Of a DNA stretch of 64,000 nt, positions 10,174-18,234 are shown in pieces (the first letter of the stretch is position 1; each line of letters begins with the position of its first letter). Location: NCBI RefSeq assembly GCF_018070025.1, contig NZ_JAGPYQ010000001.1, forward strand, positions 6,138,001 to 6,202,000, written 5' to 3'. The translations under genes and the position numbers were made by a program. The stretch is from Streptomyces liliiviolaceus (GTDB taxonomy: Bacteria; Actinomycetota; Actinomycetes; Streptomycetales; Streptomycetaceae). The notes under the pieces are model-generated. The model saw nothing but the letters and a program-made list of their open reading frames with translations, did not search any database and was not told the origin of the DNA.

Positions 10174-10208
10174 AGGGGCGCGGGGAACCGCGCGACCGGC
10201 CACGACGG
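10174..10208. repeat. Dispersed intergenic element, copy 2
   Basis: AGGGGCGCGGGGAACCGCGC then GACCGGCCACGACGG lies between two convergent genes. It matches copies 1, 3, 4, 5 and 6 except for CCG in place of CTG. Confidence 0.7.
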
Positions 10209-10236
10209 ACGGGGAGCATTTACTCGGCGCCGGAAC

Positions 10237-10983
10237 TCACTTCAGGTGTCGGTCGAAGAACCGGCCGGCGTCCTCCCCCTCGAACCACGGCGTGCCGGTG
10301 TGGCCGCCCATGTTGGCGTGCAGGGTCTTCTCCTTGGTGCCGAAGGCGTCGAACAGGTCCAGGGCCCGCTGCCGGGGGTTCCCTCCGTCGTCCCACTGCA
10401 GCAGGAGCAGCAGCGGGACGGTGACCTGCCGGGCCTCCTCGCGCTGGGCGTGGGGCACGTATCCCCCGGCGAAGAACCCGGCGGCCGAGATACGTGGTTC
10501 GGTCGCCGCCAGCCGGATGCCGAGGGCGGTCCACCCCGAGTAGCCGACCGGGCCGCCTATCCCGGGCAGCGGGAGGAGGGCGTCGAGGGTGGTCCGCCAT
10601 TCCGGGGCCGCCTTCTCGACCAGCGGGCCGACGAGGGACTCGAAGATCTCGTCGACCGGCTCGTCGGCCCGCAGCGCCCGGCGGAGGTCGGCGCGGGTCT
10701 GTTCGTCGGCGGCGGAACGGGGCCGGTCACCGCACCCGGCGGCGTCGATGGAGGCCACCGCGTAGCCGCGCCCGACCGAGTGCCGGGCCCGGGCCGCCAA
10801 CCGGGCGTCGCTCTTGGGCAGGCCGTTGTTGTGGGCCATCAGGATCAGCGGGGCCGGTGCGGCGGATTCGGCGGATCCGGGCGTCCACAGGGTGCCGGGG
10901 ATCTCGCCGAGGGTGAATTCGCGGGCGAGGACGCCGTCGTCGAGGCGCTGCTCGGACGTGAAGTGCAAGGTCGTGTCACGCAA
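10237..10983 (-). CDS. Alpha/beta hydrolase (dienelactone-hydrolase-like)
   Basis: A 248-residue cytoplasmic alpha/beta hydrolase. The nucleophile elbow is GYSGW, an acidic residue follows in LLQWDD and the catalytic histidine is in NMGGHTG, giving a complete Ser-Asp-His triad in the usual order. The N-terminal LILMAHNNGLPKSD resembles the oxyanion-loop region of dienelactone hydrolases and small esterases. Substrate is unknown. It stands alone on the minus strand with its own upstream region of about 200 bp. Confidence 0.8.
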   Translation of the reverse strand: MRDTTLHFTSEQRLDDGVLAREFTLGEIPGTLWTPGSAESAAPAPLILMAHNNGLPKSDARLAARARHSVGRGYAVASIDAAGCGDRPRSAADEQTRADLRRALRADEPVDEIFESLVGPLVEKAAPEWRTTLDALLPLPGIGGPVGYSGWTALGIRLAATEPRISAAGFFAGGYVPHAQREEARQVTVPLLLLLQWDDGGNPRQRALDLFDAFGTKEKTLHANMGGHTGTPWFEGEDAGRFFDRHLK

Positions 10984-11064
10984 GGGTCGGGCCTTTCGGG
11001 AGTGCTGCTGAACGGCGCTCCCGGACGACCTATCGCCCGACCGTGACCCCGGAGGAGAGCACCC

Positions 11065-11127
11065 ATGTCGACAGTGATGTCACGGGTACCACCTCCTCGT
11101 CCTCTCGCACGGCCTCCGGAAAAGTAG
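11065..11127 (+). CDS. Possible 20-residue peptide
   Basis: An ATG preceded by a strong GGAGGAG site (11050-11056) reads MSTVMSRVPPPRPLARPPEK and stops at TAG. It lies in the gap between the hydrolase and the MerR gene, divergent from the hydrolase. An 8-bp inverted repeat (CAGCGGCC at 11128-11135, GGCCGCTG at 11172-11179) follows and may be a terminator. The good ribosome site is the only evidence; it could equally be chance. Confidence 0.3.
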   Translation: MSTVMSRVPPPRPLARPPEK

Positions 11128-11189
11128 CAGCGGCCATGCCCGCCCGCCAACGGGTTTTCACGGGACCCACCGGCCGCTGACGGCTCGCG

Positions 11190-11582
11190 TCACCGTGGTC
11201 GGGGCGCGCCGCTCTCCCGGCCCGGGGCCGCGGCGGCGGTGTCGATGATGCCGTCCAGCAGGGAGCGGGAGCGCTGCAGGTCCTCGATCATGCGGTCGAT
11301 GCGGTCCCGCTCCACCGTCAGCTCGCTCACCAGGAACGCGTCGGCCGTCTCCGCCGGTCCACCGTCGCTGTCGCGCATGCAGGGCAGCAGCCGCACTATC
11401 TTCGCGCTGCACAGCCCGGCCGCGTAGAGCTCCTGGATCCGTCGTACCCGGTCCACCGCCTGTTCCGTGTAGTCCCGGTGCCCGCCCGGTGTTCGCTCCG
11501 CGGTCAGCAGGCCCTCCTGCTCGTAGTACCGCAGCGACCGTTCACTGACGCCCGTGCGCCGGGCCAGCTCACCGATTCGCAT
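11190..11582 (-). CDS. MerR family transcriptional regulator
   Basis: A 130-residue regulator with the MerR winged helix-turn-helix at the N-terminus (MRIGELARRTGVSERSLRYYEQEGLL) and a coiled-coil dimer helix (ELTVERDRIDRMIEDLQRSRSLLDGI). The ATG at 11582 gives the normal family start; ATG 11594 would add four residues. It is divergent from an old yellow enzyme with a 61-bp gap containing an operator-like repeat, so it probably controls that gene. A cysteine in LLPCMRD and one in GLCSAK could sense thiol-reactive compounds, an inference. Confidence 0.9.
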   Translation of the reverse strand: MRIGELARRTGVSERSLRYYEQEGLLTAERTPGGHRDYTEQAVDRVRRIQELYAAGLCSAKIVRLLPCMRDSDGGPAETADAFLVSELTVERDRIDRMIEDLQRSRSLLDGIIDTAAAAPGRESGAPRPR

Positions 11583-11603
11583 GACGCAGATCACATCATT
11601 TCG

Positions 11604-11629
11604 ACTTGATTCTCACATTGACGTCAAGT
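11604..11629. promoter_or_regulatory. Candidate MerR operator
   Basis: ACTTGA at 11604-11609 and TCAAGT at 11624-11629 form a perfect inverted repeat around 14 bases, overlapping the 10-bp palindrome TTGACGTCAA at 11618-11627. It sits midway between the divergent merR-like and old-yellow-enzyme genes, where MerR proteins bind. Confidence 0.6.
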
Positions 11630-11643
11630 TCTACGGTACCCAC

Positions 11644-12750
11644 ATGACGCACGAAACGACGACCTCCCCCCTCCTGGCCCCGGCCCGCCTCGGTACCCAC
11701 GAGCTGGCGAACCGTCTGGTCATCGCGCCCATGACCCGTAACCGCGCCGAGAGCGACGGCACCCCCACCCCGCTGATGGCCGAGTACTACGCCCAGCGCG
11801 CCACGGCCGGGGCGATCATCGCCGAGGCGTCCACCCCGAACGCGGTCGGGCAGACGTATCCGAACATCACCGCGCTGCACACCGACGCCCACACCGCGGG
11901 CTGGCGCCAGGTCACCAAGACGGTCCAGGCCGCCGGCGGTCCGATGTTCCTGCAGCTCCAGCACGGCGGCCGGGTCGGCCATCCCGACAACAGCGGCCTC
12001 ACTCCCCTGGCCCCCTCGCCGATCCCGCTCCCCGAGACCATCCACACCCCCACCGGGCGCCAGGAAGCTGTCGTCCCGCGCGAGATGACGGCCGACGACA
12101 TCCGCCGGACCGTCCGTGACTTCGCCGACGCCGCCCGCCGGGCCGTCGACGCGGGTTTCGCCGGAGTCGAGGTGCACAGCGCCAACGGCTATCTGCTCCA
12201 CCAGTTCCTCGCCCCCAACACCAACCACCGCACGGACGCCTACGGCGGCAGCGTCGCGAACCGCGTCCGCTTCACCACCGAGGTCGTGGACGCCGTCGCC
12301 GACGCCATCGGCGCCGAGCGCACCGGCCTGCGCATCTCGCCCGGCAACACCGTCAACGGCATCACCGACACCGATGCCGACGACCTCTACCCGGCCCTGG
12401 TGACAGCCAACGCGGACAAGGGCCTGGCCTATCTGCACCTCGCCTTCGCCGACCCCGGCCGGCCGCTCTTCGGCCGGCTGCGCGAGCTCTGGACCGGCAC
12501 CCTCATCGCCAACCCGGTCCTGCCGCCCGACCGGATCCCCGCCGACGGCGGCCGTCTCGCCGCCGAACGCCTCCTGGCCGCCGGCGCCGATCTCATCGCC
12601 CTGGGCCGCCCCTTCCTCGCCAACCCCGACCTGGTCGAGCGGATCCGCAGGGGCGCCCCCGTCAATCCCGTACGCGACAGGTACGCGATGTACACGGGCG
12701 GTCCCACCGGCTACACCGACTATCCGACGCTCCCCGCGGAGTCCGCCTGA
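11644..12750 (+). CDS. Old yellow enzyme family ene-reductase
   Basis: A 368-residue FMN enzyme that reduces activated C=C bonds of enones and similar electrophiles using NADPH. The flavin/substrate motifs are present: APMTRNRA, HGGRVGHP, EVHSANGYLLHQFLAPNTN and TDAYGGS, with the His-Asn pair of OYE in HSAN. ATG at 11644 is the family start. The last 31 bases overlap the convergent fusion reductase gene. Regulation by the divergent MerR is likely from the operator-like repeat, suggesting a role in electrophile detoxification. Confidence 0.92.
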   Translation: MTHETTTSPLLAPARLGTHELANRLVIAPMTRNRAESDGTPTPLMAEYYAQRATAGAIIAEASTPNAVGQTYPNITALHTDAHTAGWRQVTKTVQAAGGPMFLQLQHGGRVGHPDNSGLTPLAPSPIPLPETIHTPTGRQEAVVPREMTADDIRRTVRDFADAARRAVDAGFAGVEVHSANGYLLHQFLAPNTNHRTDAYGGSVANRVRFTTEVVDAVADAIGAERTGLRISPGNTVNGITDTDADDLYPALVTANADKGLAYLHLAFADPGRPLFGRLRELWTGTLIANPVLPPDRIPADGGRLAAERLLAAGADLIALGRPFLANPDLVERIRRGAPVNPVRDRYAMYTGGPTGYTDYPTLPAESA

Positions 12751-14915
12751 TCGGCGATGTCGAGCGTCACCTTCGAGAGGGGGCAGCCGACGCAGGTCAG
12801 CACGTAGCCCTCGGCCCTCTGCTCGGGGGTGAGGCAGGTGTGCTCGGGTTGTGAGACCTCGCCGCCGCGCAGGCGCGCCACGCACTCGCCGCAGTTGCCG
12901 ACCGTGCAGGAGTAGGGCATGGGCAGTCCCGCGGCGAGACCGGCGTCGAGGAGTGTCTGGCCCGGCTCGACCACGGTGGCTCCGACGAGGGTCCCCTCGT
13001 TCTCGACCGTCATCTCCTGGGGTGCCGCGGCGGCGGGGGCCGCCACGCCTCCGGTGAAGCGTTCCTGGTGCGTGCGTTCGTCCGGCACGCCGAGACGCTT
13101 CAGGACGTCCTGGACGGTGTCCATCAGCGCTTCGGGTCCGCAGACGTAGTGGTGTGCGCCGTCGGACAGGGACAGGCCGGTCACCCACCGGCGGACGCCT
13201 TCGGTGGCGAGCCGGCCGTCGCGGCGGGTGAAGACGTGGGTGACCGCCAGTCGCTCCGGAAAGTCCTTCTCCATACGGGTCAACTCGTCGCCGAAGATGA
13301 TGTCCTCGGGACTCCGGCTGCTGTAGAGCAGATGGATTCCGCCCGCCGCGGCGGGATCGGACAGGCGGGTCCGGATCATGCTCATCATGGGGGTGATGCC
13401 GCTGCCCGCCGCGATGAGCACCAGTTCCTCGGGAGCCCGCGCCGGGGCGTGGAAGGTGCCGGAGGGGCCGCGTACCGCGAGGCGGTCCCCGGGTCGCAGA
13501 CCGCGGTGGGCGTGCGTGGAGAAGAGTCCGCCCTCCACGTGCTTGACGGTGAGTTCCAGGTGCGTCGCGCCGGGGACGGAGGAGGCCGAGTAGGCACGTC
13601 GTACCGGCACGCCCGCCAAGTCCGTGACCAGCGTGAAGAATTGACCGGGGTGGAAGTCGAACCGTTCGGCGCGACCGTCCGCGTCCTCAAGGACCAGGGT
13701 TCGGGCGGTGGGTGTCTCCTGGCGTATCTCGCGGACCCGCACGGGCCGCAACGGGCTCTCCACGGCTGCGACTTGGGCGGCGCCCTGAAGGGCGTCGCCG
13801 TGCTGGGTGGGGGCGCGGACGTTGTCATACCCCTCCTTGCGCAGTCCGGCGACATAGGCGCGGTCGGCGACCTTGCGCAGGAGCCGGCTCAGCCCGGGCA
13901 GGGAGGTGACGAGTTTGATCAGCCATGCCGATCCGCCGCCGGACTCGGCCGAGTTGGCGGCCAGATGGGCGCCGCCCAGGGCCATCATGTCGGGTGTCCG
14001 GCCGTGGCCGGTCCGTCCTTCGGGCGTCCACAGCCGTGCGCCGGACACCGCCTCGTTGCCGCTCACCTCGGCGTGCTCCACGTCGATGACGAGTGCGAGA
14101 TGCGGGGGCGTCCCGCGCAGGGCCAGCGTCCTCAGCAGCGCGGCGTCGTCGGTGATCGCGCCCCGCCCGTGGACGTGCAGCACACCGCTGCGGCCCGGGA
14201 CGAGCGCGGCGAGGGAGAGCCGGTCGTCCTGGAGCAGGTTGTGCAGGGTGTCCGCGCGCTTGTTCCCCTTGCGGTCGGCGAGGACCAGGGTGCGGCCGTC
14301 CAGGATGCGGGCGACCGCCTGGCGATCGCCGCGCGGGCTGGTGTCGCCGCCGTTGTCCGTGTCCCAGGTGGACAGGGCCAGGAAGGGCGAGGCGGCCAGG
14401 AAGTCGCTCACGCCGGGGCCGGTCAGCGGGCCCTCCCCGGTCACCGGCTCGGCCGCCCGGAACGGGGCGGCCGGCTCCCACAGGCCGGAGCGGATCACGG
14501 CCTGCGCGCAGTGCACGTACGCCTCGGTGATGTCCACGGCCGTCTCCCCGCCCCTGAGGGCCGACGCGGTGCCGTTGACGCGCAGCACCTCGCCCACACC
14601 GGGCAGCAGGAAGAACAGCGAGACCGGACCGGGCGCGACGGACCGCCCGGGAACGCGGAAGGAGAACCGCTTCGGGGAGTGGACGCGCGCGAACCCGGGC
14701 GCCCCGCCGACGAAGGTGGTCCGGGCGGTGCCGTCGGCGTCCCGGTGGCCGAAGGCCGCGACGGGGCTGTGGGCCAGGACGTCACGGCAGCCCGCGTCGA
14801 GGACGCCGATCTGCTTGCGCATGACGATCACGGCCGGGCGGCCGACGACCGCCTCGACCTCGGCCGCGGACGAGAGCCGGTGCAAGGGGTCCGGGCGGAG
14901 TGTGTGCTGCTGCAT
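12720..14915 (-). CDS. Fusion: PNPOx-like flavin domain + ferredoxin reductase + 2Fe-2S ferredoxin
   Basis: A 731-residue multidomain protein. Residues about 1-330 resemble the pyridoxamine-5'-phosphate-oxidase-like split-barrel (HSPKRFSFRVPG; ARILDGRTLVLADRKGNKR; DTLHNLLQD). Residues about 395-500 are a ferredoxin-NADP reductase FAD domain (RAYSASS). A nucleotide-binding domain follows (GSGITPMMSMI; CGPEALMD). The last 85 residues are a plant-type ferredoxin with CTVGNCGEC and a later LTCVGC cysteine, so the cluster ligands are intact. Such a chain moves electrons from NAD(P)H to an acceptor. An AAGGGA site precedes the ATG, 11 bp after the SIP gene, so both are co-transcribed. The acceptor is unknown. 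Confidence 0.85.
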   Translation of the reverse strand: MQQHTLRPDPLHRLSSAAEVEAVVGRPAVIVMRKQIGVLDAGCRDVLAHSPVAAFGHRDADGTARTTFVGGAPGFARVHSPKRFSFRVPGRSVAPGPVSLFFLLPGVGEVLRVNGTASALRGGETAVDITEAYVHCAQAVIRSGLWEPAAPFRAAEPVTGEGPLTGPGVSDFLAASPFLALSTWDTDNGGDTSPRGDRQAVARILDGRTLVLADRKGNKRADTLHNLLQDDRLSLAALVPGRSGVLHVHGRGAITDDAALLRTLALRGTPPHLALVIDVEHAEVSGNEAVSGARLWTPEGRTGHGRTPDMMALGGAHLAANSAESGGGSAWLIKLVTSLPGLSRLLRKVADRAYVAGLRKEGYDNVRAPTQHGDALQGAAQVAAVESPLRPVRVREIRQETPTARTLVLEDADGRAERFDFHPGQFFTLVTDLAGVPVRRAYSASSVPGATHLELTVKHVEGGLFSTHAHRGLRPGDRLAVRGPSGTFHAPARAPEELVLIAAGSGITPMMSMIRTRLSDPAAAGGIHLLYSSRSPEDIIFGDELTRMEKDFPERLAVTHVFTRRDGRLATEGVRRWVTGLSLSDGAHHYVCGPEALMDTVQDVLKRLGVPDERTHQERFTGGVAAPAAAAPQEMTVENEGTLVGATVVEPGQTLLDAGLAAGLPMPYSCTVGNCGECVARLRGGEVSQPEHTCLTPEQRAEGYVLTCVGCPLSKVTLDIADQADSAGSVG

Positions 14916-14926
14916 GGGAGTCCCTT

Positions 14927-15730
14927 TCAGCCGGGGGTGGACCGGCCGAGTCGCCAGTAGCCGTAGAAGGAGATGTCCCGCTTGGGTACGCCGCGGTCGT
15001 CGGCCAGGTGCCGCCGGACGCCGGTGGCCAGCCGGGACTCGCCGGCCACCCAGGCGTAGAGGGGGCCTTCGGGCAGTGCGGCGTCGCGGATCGCCTCAAG
15101 CGCGCGGACGCCCGGCCGCAGGGTCTCGTCGTCGCGGCTCAGCCAGTGGAAGCGCACGCCCGCCTGCGCGGGAACGGGCCGGAAGTCGGCCGCGGTCGCC
15201 ACTTCCACGAAGACCTCGGTGGGCAGCGGGTCCGGGTCGGCCTCCAGGATCGCCAGGACGGCCGGCAGCGCGCTGTCGTCCGCCACCAGCAGCCGCCCCC
15301 GGGCGTGGGCGGGCGGCCGGTACATGGTCCCCAGGTCGAAGATCCCGGCCTGGTCGCCCGGCCGGACCCGGCGCGCCCATGAGCTCATGGGCGAGTCGCC
15401 GTGCAGGGCGAACTCGATGTCGATCTCCTGCTCCGCGGGCCGCAGCCGCCGGACGGTCAGGTTGCGCACCCACGGGCGGACCGCCTTGGGCATGAGCATC
15501 ACCTGGACCATCCACCTGGCCTCGTTCGAGGCGGTCGGCATCCTCAGCTCGCTCTGCCCCTCCCTCGGGAAGAAGAGGCGGACGGCCTGGTCGCCGCCTC
15601 CCGGGACGAGGTCCCGCACTCCGGGACCGCCGAGGGTGACGCGGGCGAAGCCGGGGGTGAGCTGCTCGCGCCGCCGCACCTCCAACGTGATCGTCCTGCG
15701 CTCCCGGGGAACGCTCACCTGGGGGATCAC
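14927..15730 (-). CDS. Siderophore-interacting protein (FAD ferric reductase family)
   Basis: A 267-residue SIP-family protein. The N-terminal flavin-binding barrel holds the FAD motif region around RNLTVRRLRPAEQEIDIEFALHG and PMSSWARRVRPGD. The C-terminal SIP domain has LLVADDSALPAVLAILE and WVAGESRLATGVRRHL. Members release iron from ferric siderophores using NAD(P)H or ferredoxin. GTG at 15730 has GGAG seven bases upstream. It leads a two-gene unit with the fusion reductase, which could supply its electrons, an inference. A divergent TetR gene starts 110 bp away. Confidence 0.9.
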   Translation of the reverse strand: MIPQVSVPRERRTITLEVRRREQLTPGFARVTLGGPGVRDLVPGGGDQAVRLFFPREGQSELRMPTASNEARWMVQVMLMPKAVRPWVRNLTVRRLRPAEQEIDIEFALHGDSPMSSWARRVRPGDQAGIFDLGTMYRPPAHARGRLLVADDSALPAVLAILEADPDPLPTEVFVEVATAADFRPVPAQAGVRFHWLSRDDETLRPGVRALEAIRDAALPEGPLYAWVAGESRLATGVRRHLADDRGVPKRDISFYGYWRLGRSTPG

Positions 15731-15784
15731 GGACGCGCTCCGATGCTGTGGCTTCGCCTGTTTGCGCAGGTCATGGCACTATTC

Positions 15785-15798
15785 TGAGTAAAAGCTCA
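15785..15798. promoter_or_regulatory. Weak TetR-operator-like repeat
   Basis: TGAG and CTCA flank TAAAAG in the 110-bp gap between the divergent SIP and TetR genes. Position is right for a TetR operator, but arms are only four bases. Confidence 0.3.
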
Positions 15799-15840
15799 CG
15801 TCTTGGCTACTCGCTTTTCGCCGCCCGGAAGGACCGCCGG

Positions 15841-16461
15841 ATGCCCTCCGACGAACGCCGCATCACCCCACGTCGAACGCCTCGGCAGGTGCGCGCCGAA
15901 CTCACCCGTGAGCGCATCCTCGGCGCCGCTGCTCACGTTTTCGCCGAGTACGGCTACGCCGCCGGCACCACCAACCGCATCGCCGAGCACGCCCGTGTGT
16001 CCATCGGCTCGCTGTACCAGTACTTCCCGAACAAGGACGCCATCCTCGCCAAGCTGCTGGTCCGGCACATCGACCGCGGTGGCTGGGCGGGGGCCGACGA
16101 ACTGGACCTGTCCCCCGGCAGCCTGGAGGAAGCGGTGCTGGCCCTGGTCCGCGACGCGATCGACCACCATCGCGACGACCCGCAGCTCCTGCGGATGATG
16201 ATCGAGGAAGCGCCGGTCTCCAGCGAACTGATCGAGGCGATGGACCGGCACGGCAAGGACCGGGTGCGGCAGATACGCGATGTGCTCGCCCGGCATCCGG
16301 ACGTCCGGGTGGAGGACCTCGACATGGCCGCGGAACTCGTGGTGGGCACGGTGGAGATGAACACCCACAAGCTCATGGCGAGCCCGCACCCCATCCAGGT
16401 CGAGAGGCTGGAGAGGGAGCTGACCGCCATGCTCACCCGCTACCTGAAAGGTGATCGGTAG
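15841..16461 (+). CDS. TetR family regulator
   Basis: A 206-residue TetR repressor. The helix-turn-helix is RERILGAAAHVFAEYGYAAGTTNRIAEHARVSIGSLYQYFPNKDAIL, near residues 20-65. The C-terminal ligand domain (EEAVLALVRDAIDHH; MDMAAELVVGTVEMNTHKL-like) resembles TetR_C domains of stress and efflux regulators. ATG at 15841 follows GAAGGA; longer forms lack similarity. It is divergent from the SIP/fusion-reductase pair and may repress it. Its end overlaps an SDR remnant on the other strand. Confidence 0.9.
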   Translation: MPSDERRITPRRTPRQVRAELTRERILGAAAHVFAEYGYAAGTTNRIAEHARVSIGSLYQYFPNKDAILAKLLVRHIDRGGWAGADELDLSPGSLEEAVLALVRDAIDHHRDDPQLLRMMIEEAPVSSELIEAMDRHGKDRVRQIRDVLARHPDVRVEDLDMAAELVVGTVEMNTHKLMASPHPIQVERLERELTAMLTRYLKGDR

Positions 16462-16817
16462 CCGCCGGAACGGGTGTCGCGCTCCGGGGCGAACCGGGAG
16501 ACGGGCCCCGCGTTCCGGGCGAGGCCGGTGCCGGGGACGAACCCCGGGTCGAAGGCGACGGCGTCGATCCCGGCCGGCAGCCGGCGCGCGTACTCGTGCA
16601 CCAGATGGATCGCGGCCAGTTTGCTCGTGGAGTACGTGGTACGCCCGTCGGCCGCGGTGTCCGGCCCGGGGAAGGCTCCCGGACGGGCGAGGACGTCCGG
16701 GGACTGCCACGCGGGACCCGGCACCATGCCCAGGTTGTGCCTGAAGTCGACGGCGTCCGGCAGCAGCGACGAGGGAAAGCTCGACCTCCTGCGCGTCACG
16801 GGCGGCCGCACTTCCAC
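16440..16817 (-). pseudogene. Short-chain dehydrogenase remnant, N-terminus lost
   Basis: The 125-residue reading matches only the C-terminal half of a short-chain dehydrogenase: YSTSK (Tyr62, Lys66) is the YxxxK catalytic pair, and AIHLVHEYARRLP then AFDPGFVPGTGLARNAGP is the region after it. The Rossmann NAD(P) site TGxxxGxG, normally at the start of a roughly 290-residue enzyme, is absent. Upstream lies unrelated sequence and a hexanucleotide array, so a deletion probably removed the front half. It overlaps the TetR gene end by 22 bp. A functional truncated protein is unlikely. Confidence 0.75.
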
Positions 16818-16831
16818 CGCACGCCCCTGAC

Positions 16832-16903
16832 ATCGGCTTCGGCTTCGGCTTCGGCTTCGGCTTCGGCTTCGGCTTCGGCTTCGGCTTCGGCTTCGGCTTC
16901 GGC
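16832..16903. repeat. Hexanucleotide tandem array (TTCGGC)
   Basis: One ATCGGC followed by eleven perfect, uninterrupted TTCGGC units fills 72 bp between the SDR remnant and the YtrA-type regulator. One plus-strand frame would read (Ala-Ser)n and one minus-strand frame (Ala-Glu)n, but no convincing gene covers it. Perfect copies imply recent slippage. Confidence 0.95.
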
Positions 16904-16944
16904 GCGAGCCGACCGCCCCTGCGCCGGGCCGCGTACCGCCCCCT

Positions 16945-17427
16945 TCATCGGGGCGTTCCCCCGGGCAGCCGCTGCACCACCGTGGTGGCGACGTCCGCAG
17001 TCCGGTGACCGCGCGTTCCGCTTCCGGGCGCGGGCGAAGGGGAAGAGGATCCGGGTTCCAGGGCGTCGCGGACCGCGGCCATGATGTCCTCCGTGTCCGC
17101 GCCGAGCGCTCGGGCGGCCGAGGTGAAGTCCCGCGCCAGCGTGGTGAGTCGGCCTGCGTCGTGCGCGTGGGCGTCCGGCGGGAGCGGTGCGACCCTGGTG
17201 CCCGCGCCCCGGCGGGTCCGGATCAGCTCGGCGGCCTCCAGTTCACGGTAGGCGCGGGCCACCGTGCCCGGCGCCAGCCCGAGGTCGGTGGCGAGTTGGC
17301 GCACGGTCGGCAGCCGCTCCCCCTCCGCCAGCCGGCCGGTGCGGATCAGTGCGGCCAACTGGGCGCGGATCTGCTCGTACGGCGGGACCTGGCCGGTGGT
17401 GTCGACGCGGACGACGGGGTCACTCAT
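16945..17427 (-). CDS. GntR family regulator, YtrA subfamily
   Basis: A 160-residue GntR protein. The winged helix is VPPYEQIRAQLAALIRTGRLAEGERLPTVRQLATDLGLAPGTVARAYRELEAAELIRTRRGAGT, near residues 14-78, and only a short C-terminal region follows, as in YtrA. It is the second gene of a two-gene unit, overlapping the membrane-protein gene by 8 bp (17420-17427). YtrA proteins usually control the transporter or membrane protein encoded with them. Repeated TACAAGATGG half-sites upstream of the unit fit autoregulation. Confidence 0.9.
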   Translation of the reverse strand: MSDPVVRVDTTGQVPPYEQIRAQLAALIRTGRLAEGERLPTVRQLATDLGLAPGTVARAYRELEAAELIRTRRGAGTRVAPLPPDAHAHDAGRLTTLARDFTSAARALGADTEDIMAAVRDALEPGSSSPSPAPGSGTRGHRTADVATTVVQRLPGGTPR

Positions 17428-18214
17428 CGCCGGACGTCCCCTCGTGCGCTGCCTCGTCGTCGACGGCCCTGGGTGCCACCACGGTGGCCAGGGACCATCC
17501 GAAGCAGAACATGCCCAGCAGGCCGAGGGGGCAGATCGCCACGATGGTGGCGGCGCCCAGCGGGCCGGCGCAGGCCTTGTCCGTGAGCGCGACGAACAGC
17601 ATCAGTACGACGAGCAGCACCTGGCTGGACACCAACAACCCCCAGGCGCCGGTGACGGCCCAGGCCCGGTCGCGGCGCTGCTGTTCGTCGCCCGTGCCGT
17701 CGGCGATGCGGCGCAGGGCCCAGACGCAGACCGGGGTCGCCACCGCGAGCGCGGCGAACATCGGGCCGCTGTAGTACAGACCGGGCCAGGGGCCGAGGGT
17801 GGTGTGGATCCCCTCGCAGGTGACGTTGATGACGCTCCCCGCCCTGTCGGGCCGGTCGACGACCGAGGAGGCCGTGAGCGCGCCGGTCACCAGCAGGGCC
17901 ACGAGGATCGCCGCCTGCAGGAGAAGCAGGGGCGCCATCCGCGGCGGCACCTGGTCGCGGATCAGCCGCGGGGCGAGACTCGCGGTGCGCACCGCCTCCT
18001 GGGGGTGCAGGGTGAAGGCGTCGCCAAGGAGCACACCGCCCACCGCGCACAGCCCGAAGGCGGTGATGGCGAACACCAGGGGCAACGCGATGTCACCACT
18101 GCTCATCGTGATCAGATGCTGTGCGGCCACGATACCGATGGCCAGCCCCGACCAACGGGCGTAGTGGTCGGCATGGTCGAGGATGCGGGACTGCAGTGGG
18201 ACAGTGTCGAGCAT
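17420..18214 (-). CDS. Membrane protein paired with YtrA-type regulator
   Basis: A 264-residue polytopic membrane protein, not otherwise recognised. About six hydrophobic segments can be seen, for example LVFAITAFGLCAVGGVLL, LLLLQAAILVALLVTGAL, YYSGPMFAALAVATPVCVWAL, GLLVSSQVLLVVLMLFVAL and TIVAICPLGLLGMFCFGW. ATG at 18214 follows GGGGAT and the operator-like repeats; an in-frame start at 18457 would run through them. DUF-type membrane proteins encoded with YtrA regulators are common in Streptomyces. No ATPase partner is adjacent. Confidence 0.75.
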   Translation of the reverse strand: MLDTVPLQSRILDHADHYARWSGLAIGIVAAQHLITMSSGDIALPLVFAITAFGLCAVGGVLLGDAFTLHPQEAVRTASLAPRLIRDQVPPRMAPLLLLQAAILVALLVTGALTASSVVDRPDRAGSVINVTCEGIHTTLGPWPGLYYSGPMFAALAVATPVCVWALRRIADGTGDEQQRRDRAWAVTGAWGLLVSSQVLLVVLMLFVALTDKACAGPLGAATIVAICPLGLLGMFCFGWSLATVVAPRAVDDEAAHEGTSGDE

Positions 18215-18234
18215 CTGGAGATCCCCCGAACGAG

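Noticed and set aside
16596..17084. Plus-strand reading with (Ala-Ser)n from the TTCGGC array
   Set aside because: Antisense to the SDR remnant and YtrA gene; only repeat-derived residues look ordered.
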